DNA of 64,000 nt from Furcasterigmium furcatum (taxonomy: Eukaryota > Ascomycota > Sordariomycetes > Glomerellales > Plectosphaerellaceae). The translations under genes were made by a program, and so were the position numbers. Positions 56,482-64,000 of the stretch are shown in pieces. Where the stretch lies: NCBI GenBank assembly GCA_001599815.1, contig BCIA01000003.1, positions 1,550,001 to 1,614,000 on the forward strand, in the 5' to 3' direction. Numbering within the stretch: the stretch's first letter is position 1; every line of letters begins with the position of its first letter. Below the pieces are notes generated by a model. That model searched no databases and was not told the origin of the DNA. It worked only from the letters and a program-made list of their open reading frames with translations.

Positions 56482-59400
56482 TCACTTCCTTGGGCTCCTG
56501 CTTCTACTAGAGAGAAGCTGTGACAAAATGAAATGGTTGACGTCCTCATCAGCCCAGTAAGCCATGTGTGAAGCAATGGTGTTGATAGGATTGAAGTCGA
56601 GTACGCTCCTAAATCGTGCACAGCCAGGTTAGCGGCTTGGTGGAGTAAACCTCAAACGCGGGTGGTGGGAGTACTGACTCTTGGATGCTGTAGTCGACTC
56701 GGCCGTTGCGATTCAGAGCTCTGACTTTCAACTCTTCGCGTCGCACTTTCTGGGCTTTTGGCTCTTGTTCCAGCCACTCGGCACCGGCCTTCCTGTCGCC
56801 TTCGTCGGTCATGCCTGCACGGGTTTCTTGGAACTTGGAGAAGAGCGTTTCCAGTTCGTCATCGATGAGTGTGACTTCGTTGCCACTAAAACTGGCTCTT
56901 CCCCCGTGATTGGAGGGGTCGGCTAGTTGTTTCTTTCGCTCGTTTGTCCTCTCCCCTAGTTGAGACGCGGTCAATAGAGCGTCTTGGTCATCGGTGGCAG
57001 CATCGAGCCCCGGCACCTGACCGGACGCCGTAGTGTTAGTCATCCTGGCTACGTCGTCACTGGATAGCCCCAGACTGCGGTTGAGGATGTTGTTCGCTAT
57101 GCCCGCACTGAGGCTAGTCCAGAGGCCGCTGACGCTCTGCCCGACTCTCGTCCCGATGCCACTCAAGCCCTGTGGCGCCACGTTGCCAAAAATGCCCTTC
57201 TTCGTGTAGGGAAGCACCTGCGGTTTGAGTGAGGACATGGTCGACGAAATAAGTGGCTCGAGGCGGTAGCTGATAGGGTCAGAGGGATGGAAGATGTTGT
57301 ACAGCTGAACCACTTTGGGCGACGAAACGGAGAATGGAAGACCTGTGATAGGCGACAGATGGACATTCGCTGCAGAGGCAAATGGATCATCGGCTAGATC
57401 AGTGTTAAAGGGGCTCTGGGACGGAGCGGCATCTGGAAGGTGCCTGGTAGATATCGTGCTATAGCGAGGTTAGATGAGGGGTGTCAAGCTGGGGTTCGAC
57501 ACGACATACCGCCCTTTGAGCATCTGAAAGAGGCCAACCGGTGACCCCAAACAATACAAGTCTTCTACGTCGAAGTCGAAGCGTAGTTCCTTATGCTCCT
57601 TCGATTGTGCGGGCGGTGTCGGCGAGGGCCAAAATCGAAGGGGGTTCTTGCGGGGCTCAACAGACTCCCTCTCCTCCCTCTCTCGGCAGAGGATGTCAAA
57701 CATGATTGCCGAGCCAAGTGAATGACCGATCACATGAACCTTACCCTTGAAGTTCGGGTTCCTTTCCATGAACAGATGATAGATGCGGTTTGCCTCTGTT
57801 AGAACTATCTCCGAAATTAGTCCCCGGTAAGCACTCTGATAGAGCAGGACGTCAAGCGCAAGGTCAGACACAAGTGACCTGGCAAATGTTACGCCTTCGA
57901 TTGTGATGTCCTCGAGTGAGGGGTCTAGTTGGCCAATAGTCAGCATACAGTGCAGGTGGGCAGGGGAAACAAGCGGCAAAATAGGCTCGGCTGCTACTGA
58001 CAGTCGTCTTCTTCAGCTGCGAGATCGCCCAAATCTCTCTCGTTTCTCTTCTCCCGCTTCTTTGGGAAATCAAGCAAGTGTCGCCAGCAAACGGGCAAGA
58101 CCTGAACACGGCAGTTCTGAGGGGCATCAGAAGCCCCTGAATTGAGTGCGCATAGATCGGCCGAGTTAGCATATGTTGACTTCATCGTCTTTCGCATGAT
58201 ATTGACGTCGTGAACAAAATTCAAACTCTCCATCCTATACGGTTGGGAAAGAGTCAGTCAGCCATATCGGTCTGATGTAGGGTAGTATCTACGGCAGCAG
58301 GCAGAACCAAGGAGCAGCAATGGCCACTCCACGCTTCTTGCATGTACCACAGGCCCTCTGCGAGAGTGACATACCGCATGCTCAGGAGCTGGCCAATACC
58401 GTGGGTTACTACGCACCCCCCGGAGTTAGTGATTGCCCTTTTTGGAAGTGTTGGGAGCTACCCGACTCATAGTGTCTGCAGAGCAGAGGCAGTCGCAGGG
58501 CCCCGGAAACAACTGGGATACGGGATAACGTACCAAGCACCAGATGCTCAATCTCGCGACCTTGGCTTTCTCCGGATTGCCCGCTGTAGTCGTTTCGAAT
58601 CTCCTCCTCTGCCTGTTCTCGGAATGCCTCGTCCTCGCTGGCGAAAGAATCCGTCCCTGGGTTTGCGATGAAACCTGGAAGCTCTGGCTTCTGGTTTTGT
58701 TCCTCCTCCGCTCGCGAGAAAGGGTAACCAGGTCGTTCTGTGCCTGTGGCTGGAGGCGCTGATCGTCTTTTCAGCATACGTTGTTGGCGTGCATCTTGTT
58801 GCAAGAATGGTACATCTGAAGGCTTTGGTGTTTGCTTCTCGGTTGGGTCCTTAGCCTCGGCATTCTTCGCTGGTACCGCAGACCACCCCCGAACGAGCTT
58901 GATGCCGCTCAAATACCCTCCCCCCGCGAATCGCTGATACACTGTGGAGGTCACCCAGGAGAGCATGCTGTCGGACGACAACCAAGCTGTCCCCGCATCT
59001 TGATAAGTGGCAATGCTGTTCATGTATGTGCCGAAGAGTCGGTGCGACTGGGGCTGGTGCGGAGACGGCTGGGCAGCAGGAGCACCGGATGTGGTCGTAG
59101 GCCGGTCGGATTGACCTGCGGAGGATTTCGCATCGGCCGCACCTCCGTCCCTGGTGCTGTCCGGTGGGATTTCTAGCGTCGGATTTGGTTGCTTCGAGTC
59201 CTCCAGCTTGGTTGATACCGGATAGAGCCAGGGCCTAACTTTCAGAAAGCCTTCTTCCAGCTGGGAGGCCAGATTCTCGTCACAAGGCCTCAGTGACGAC
59301 CCTTCTTGGTAGAACCAAGTGCCTCGGCGAACCTCATACACCGGACCGAGCCAGAAAACCGGTTCCAATTCTCGTTTCTCGATATCGACGTCGAATAAGT

Positions 59401-60015
59401 AGTCTTCGTTGACGGGAACCCTTGAGCTCGTTTTGCCAGTACCCGTGCTATAGTTTGTAGTGTCCCCTCTGACAGTGGACGTTGGGGCCTCGTCGAGGGT
59501 CCCTGACGACGGTGGGTAGAAGGCAGATTGCCTTTTGCCATGGCGCTTCTCGGCCTCTTCCAACAACTTCTGGTATGCATTCTCAATCGAGCTGGAGTCC
59601 GGCTGCGAGAATGGGGCGAATTTCTTTGGCACAGGTGGCGGTAGTAGCTTGTCCTCGACTCTTGCTGTCTTGTGGGCTGGCTTCCTCTTTGGCGTCTATG
59701 AGACGATGAGCGACTGGCAACAATGGCTGCCGATACTCACTCAGAAAGACTCACATCAGTTGCATGAAACCAGAGAACATTCAGGGGCGGGCAGTCGCGT
59801 GGGTAGCTTCTGATACTTTGGCCGTACAGGTGGGTTGTACTATGATCGCCCTGCGCGGCCGACACAGGCCCTGCTTGAGGGTCTCGAGGAGTCGGGGTCG
59901 AGCTGCGACTGCTGGAGGCCCAGGGATTGAGGGAGTCTACGGCTGACGAGAGGTAACCCTTTTCAGGTTTGCTGCCCTTGTCGGCGCCGGTGCCGACCTC
60001 GCCAGGTGCCATCAT
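56482..60015 (-). CDS. DDHD-domain phospholipase (PA-preferring PLA1 / Ddl1 type)
   Basis: Intracellular phospholipase. Exons 60015-59755, 59695-58534, 58408-58375, 58234-58002, 57924-57510, 57443-56679 and 56608-56482 give 998 residues from the first available ATG. A WWE-like region lies near 180-250 (FWLGPVYEVRRGTWFYQ). The lipase motif G-H-S-L-G (HVIGHSLGSAIMFD) holds the nucleophilic serine, with VTHGIGQ before it. The C-terminal DDHD domain ends ASHMAYWADEDVNHFIL. Exon 3 is 34 nt. The frame stays open upstream to 60288 without an ATG and is rich in Arg, so a mitochondrial presequence encoded partly in an upstream exon is likely, as the yeast homologue Ddl1 is mitochondrial. The true start is therefore uncertain. 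Confidence 0.85.
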
Positions 60016-60919
60016 AGTCCCTCGGCCGCCGGGCTGGTCTCGAGTCGACCGCGGCAAAAACCATAAACGACGGACTTGCCGCTGGTTGAGAACGAGATGT
60101 GAGTTTCGTGCCCAGGACACCCGAAGCTTCGAACAACCCGTAGCCAGCGCCAACGTGAGGACAATTTGGTGCCTGATGGGAAGATCCCAATGCCCGGGCG
60201 ATAGTGGTCGTCTCACACGTAGAATCCCTGCTAGAAAAGGCGCAGCAGGGAGCTGTCTACCTGGGAAAGCGAGGATACTTGAGGTCAAGAGAACGGGCGG
60301 GCAAGGGGCAAGGCGTCACTTTCGAATAGGCAGACGAGGAGCGCACTCATCTGGCAATGTGGTCTGTATTTCGGGCGGGTGAAATGAAGGGATGGATAGA
60401 ATCAAAGGGAAGTCCGGGCAGAAATAACACGGGAAGGAGAGGTGAGAAGACCGGACCTTGCCTGGGTAGGTACGGAGTGGTAGTTTGCAGGGTGCCTTCC
60501 ATTCATTGTACCTGGCCTTTGGAGTACAATTCACAGGCGGCCCTCCCTCGAGCACCTAGGTAATTACCTAGGGTGAGGATGCCCGTCATACAGTGCGGCC
60601 TCTGTGTGATAGATTACGGCCTGCGGCTGCTTATCAACGCGCGACCACATCTTTTTTTGGTGGGGTACGAGCGACCTCACCTCCCAACTTCTCCATTCCG
60701 CCAGTGACCACGACGAAATTTCCCTACTGATCCAACCCATGACAACTCCTCAGTAGCCCACACTCCCAGAGCGCTCGCCCGCGACTCGAACAGTGTCCAG
60801 AGAAGCTCATGCAGACGCTATTTGGATCATGACTGCTTTCATCTGGGCACTCAATCACACCACCACCTGAGTCAACGACTTGAACCGCCTCTACAATCTA
60901 TCATTCGATTCCCCCGATC
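60016..60919. promoter_or_regulatory. Divergent region DDHD phospholipase / RPC1
   Basis: Between divergent genes. 60016-60288 may still be coding for the phospholipase N terminus. The rest contains the perfect 18-bp palindrome at 60555-60572 and C/T-rich sequence before RPC1. Confidence 0.5.
60555..60572. repeat. 18-bp palindrome CCTAGGTAATTACCTAGG
   Basis: Perfect inverted repeat of CCTAGGTAA around the centre AATT, 348 bp upstream of the RPC1 start codon. It shares the CCTAGGTA word with the palindrome upstream of PRP24 at 7309-7326. Confidence 0.85.
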
Positions 60920-63900
60920 ATGGCTACTGCTACTCTTGCGCCTGTCAAGGCGCAATTGGTTGATACGTTGCCCAAGCGTTTTCAGGGCATCAAATTCGGC
61001 ATTCAGTGAGCGCCTCGCCTCCATCCATACCAGAAAGTGCCTGGTTACTGACTGCAACCGCAACGAACAGGTCGAACCAAGACATCGCCAACCAGGCCGT
61101 GCTCGAAGTATCCGATCGCCTGCTCTACGACATCGAGAACAACCGAGCGCCCTATCAACATGGCCCATTGGACCCCCGATTGGTTCGTGTCACCCACCGC
61201 TCCCGGTGACTCACTCGCTGACGCTGCTCAGGGCACTTCCAGCAAAAGTGGCAAATGCGCCACTTGCCAGGAGTCCCTGCAGAACTGCACTGGACATTTT
61301 GGCCACGTAAGGCTTCCGTTGCCGGCCTTCCACATTGGCTACTTGCCATTCGTCCGGACTATCCTGCAAGATATCTGCAAGGTAATTGAGACCGTCCACT
61401 GACGATGCGTGGTTTCCCGAGCTCACTCAGCGTAGGACTGCGGCAAAGTGCTTCTCACCGAACCCGAGCGCCAGTCATTCCTTAAGGAGCTAAGACGACC
61501 GTTTCTGGACAACCTGAGAAGAACGCAAATCTGTAAGAAGATCAACGAGCAATGCAGAAAGATGAAGACATGCATATATTGCGGCTCGGTCAATGGCCAG
61601 ATCCGAAAAGTTGGCGTTCTGAAACTTGTCCACGACAAATTCGTCGCGTACAACAAGTCTACGGCTCTGAGAAAGATCCCCCCCGAAAGTAAAGTCTTGT
61701 TTGACGACTCATTCAACGAGGCGAAGAAGCAGAACCCAGAGCTGGAGAAGCACTTGCGCAAGGCGCTTGAGGATTTGAACCCCCTGAGGGTTCTCAATTT
61801 GTTCAAGATGATCAGTCCGACAGACTGCGAGCTGCTTGGTCTTGATCCAGTGGAAGGTCGACCCGAAATGTTCATTTGGCAGTTTCTCCCTGCGCCCCCG
61901 GTCTGCATTCGCCCTTCCGTTGCTCAAGACAACGCAAGTACCGAGGATGACTTGACGACCAAGCTTGCCGACATCGTGTGGATCAGCGGCATGATTCGGG
62001 CTGCGTTGCAGAAAGGCTCGCCCATCCAAACAATCATGGAGCAATGGGAATACCTCCAACTTCAAGTGGCCATGTACGTCAACAGCGATGTCCCTGGTCT
62101 CCAACAGCCAGGCTTTGGCAAGACTGTTCGAGGGTTCTGTCAGAGGTTGAAGGGCAAACAGGGTCGGTTTCGCGGCAATCTTTCAGGCAAACGTGTCGAC
62201 TTTTCCGGGCGAACCGTTATTTCTCCTGATCCGAACCTGGGGATCAACCAGGTTGCTGTGCCCATTCTCGTCGCTAAGAATCTCACATACCCCGAACGAG
62301 TGTCAGACTACAACATCAAGAAGTTGAGAGAATGCGTCAAGAACGGCCCCAGTCAATGGCCTGGAGCGCAGCAGGTCATCAAGAACGACGATGGAGAGTA
62401 CAAGATCAACCTCAAGTTCGGCGACAGGCACCAGGTGGCCAAGTATCTGAGGGTCGGAGATGTTGTCGAAAGGCATCTGGAAGACAACGACATTGTTCTC
62501 TTCAACCGTCAGCCGTCGCTCCACAAGCTCAGTATCATGAGCCATCTGGTGAAAGTTCGTCCCTGGAGGACATTCAGACTGAACGAATGTGTCTGCACGC
62601 CCTACAATGCCGACTTCGATGGAGATGAGATGAATCTTCACGTGCCTCAGACGGAGGAGGCCAGAGCTGAAGCGATCAACCTGATGGGCGTCATGCACAA
62701 CCTCGCAACTCCCAAAAACGGCGAACCCATCATTGCAGCCACCCAGGACTTCATCACTGCTGCGTATTTACTGAGCGGAAAGGATAGGTTCTTCGACAGA
62801 AAGACTTTCACGTACATCGTGATGTCTATGATGGATGGCAAGGTCCACCTTGACCTCCCTCCACCCGCGGTCATCAAGCCCCGTGCTCTGTGGACCGGCA
62901 AGCAAGTGTTCAGCATGCTCTTGCGTCCGAATAAAGAGTGCAACGTCAAGATCAACCTGGACGCCAAATGCAGAGAATATAAGAGCAAGAAGGGCGCCGT
63001 CCCTGACATGGATCCAAACGATGGTTGGCTTGTCATCCGCAACTCAGAGGTCATGTGTGGCAGAATGGACAAGTCAACAGTTGGCGGAGGCAAGAAGGAC
63101 TCAGTCTTTTACGTCATTCTTCGAGACTTTGGGCCTGAGGAGGCCGTCGTCGCCATGAATCGACTGGCAAAGCTCTGTGCCCGACAGCTCACGAATCGTG
63201 GATTTTCAATCGGCGTTGGCGATGTGTTTCCGACACACGAGCTACTCGACAGGAAGAAGACCCTCATCAAAGAAGCAAACCAGCAAGTCGACGAGCTCAT
63301 CATGACATACAAGAAGGGCAAGCTGGAGAAGGCTACTGGATGCAATCTTGAAGAGACCCTGGAAAATTCGATCTCTGGACTCCTGAGCAAAGTCCGAACG
63401 CAGGCCGGAGCTCACTGTATCGAGACGTTGAGCCGCAACAACGCTCCTCTGATCATGGCCAAGTCAGGCTCCAAGGGTTCGGAGATCAACGTTGCTCAGA
63501 TGGTAGCTGTCGTGGGACAGCAGATTATAGGTGGTTCCCGTGTTGCGGATGGTTTCCAGGACCGCACCTTGCCTCACTTCCACAAGAACGCACCACAGCC
63601 ACCGTCGAAGGGATTCGTTGGCAACAGCTTTTACTCTGGCCTCGTTCCTACCGAGTTCTTGTTCCACGCCATGTCTGGCCGCGAGGGCTTGGTTGACACC
63701 GCCGTCAAGACTGCTGAGACCGGGTACATGTCTCGAAGATTGATGAAGTCTCTTGAAGATCTCTCGACTCGGTACGATGATACCGTGCGGACTTCGGGTG
63801 GGAGCATCGTTCAGTTTCAATTCGGCGCAGACAAGCTGGACCCCGTTGATATGGAGGGGTCGGCCAAGCCGGTCAACTTCGACCGGACGTGGTCCCATGC

Positions 63901-64000
63901 AGAGAACCTCACATGGAGCAACACGGAGGCAGCATTGACGCCCGATGAGATCCGTCACTTCTGTGAGAGCATGCTTGCTCACGAAAGGGCTCGGTACCCG
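60920..64000 (+). CDS. RPC1: RNA polymerase III largest subunit Rpc1 (partial, 3' end beyond window)
   Basis: Catalytic subunit (RPC160/RPO31) of the polymerase that makes tRNAs and 5S rRNA. Exons 60920-61005, 61071-61182, 61232-61381 and 61436 onwards encode 971 residues before the window ends in frame; the family is about 1450 long. The clamp zinc site shows CATC, then CTGHFGH, with a second pair CIYCG. The active-site motif NADFDGDEMN (507-516) holds the three Mg-binding aspartates. GKRVDFSGRTVISPDPNL, FNRQPSLHKLSIM and the bridge-helix region up to GREGLVDTAVKTAETGYMSRR are intact. Introns have donors GTGAGC, GTTCGT and GTAATT. The junction PRL-GTSSKSGKCATC matches the family. Confidence 0.96.

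Overview
The window is a 64-kb piece of nuclear genome from a filamentous ascomycete, most likely a Sordariomycete; I cannot name the species. The evidence is short introns (mostly 50-120 bp, GT..AG with CTAAC-like branch sites), compact intron-rich genes, a CFEM-domain protein, a secreted GH6 cellulase, and orthologues of fungal housekeeping genes. I could resolve 21 genes exon by exon. In every case the exon lengths keep the reading frame through all proposed introns. I found no transposon, tRNA, rRNA or secondary-metabolite cluster. One base (23384) is N.

Layout. 0.1-3.7 kb: COX9 (-) and MRPL22 (+) share a 321-bp divergent promoter and are followed by a membrane-anchored CFEM protein (-). 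3.7-7.7 kb: a 4-kb gene-poor stretch with TAGG/ACCTAGGT repeats. 7.7-16 kb: PRP24/SART3 (+), convergent with a DHX29/DHX57-type DExH helicase (-). 17.1-29.5 kb: GCN1, RPL19 and mitochondrial SHMT, all (+). 29.9-36.5 kb: a pseudo-isochorismatase/AlkB/GST-like fusion (-), then TAF8 (+) and RACK1/CPC2 (+); RACK1 intron 4 holds a U24 C/D snoRNA. 37.3-41.6 kb: GH6 cellulase (-) and OST3 (-). 41.9-45.8 kb: an unnamed coiled-coil/AT-hook protein (+) and MRM2 (+). 46.1-54.4 kb, all (-): RPL18, a YPR011C-type mitochondrial carrier, an SR splicing factor whose last intron is GC-AG, and fimbrin. 55.4-64 kb: a small RING-like protein (+), a DDHD phospholipase (-), and the largest subunit of RNA polymerase III (+), cut by the window end.

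Function. The content is housekeeping and rich in translation and RNA genes: two cytosolic ribosomal proteins, RACK1, GCN1, the DExH helicase, Pol III RPC1, MRM2, MRPL22, PRP24, the SR protein and the snoRNA. Exceptions are the GH6 cellulase, with a TATA box and a CreA-type promoter motif, and the CFEM protein. Points most worth a second look are the three-domain fusion whose isochorismatase module lacks its catalytic cysteine, the intronic snoRNA, the non-canonical splice sites (one GC donor, three GTCC donors, four AAG acceptors), the Gcn4/CPC1-type sites between GCN1 and RPL19, and two 18-bp ACCTAGGT palindromes in promoters.
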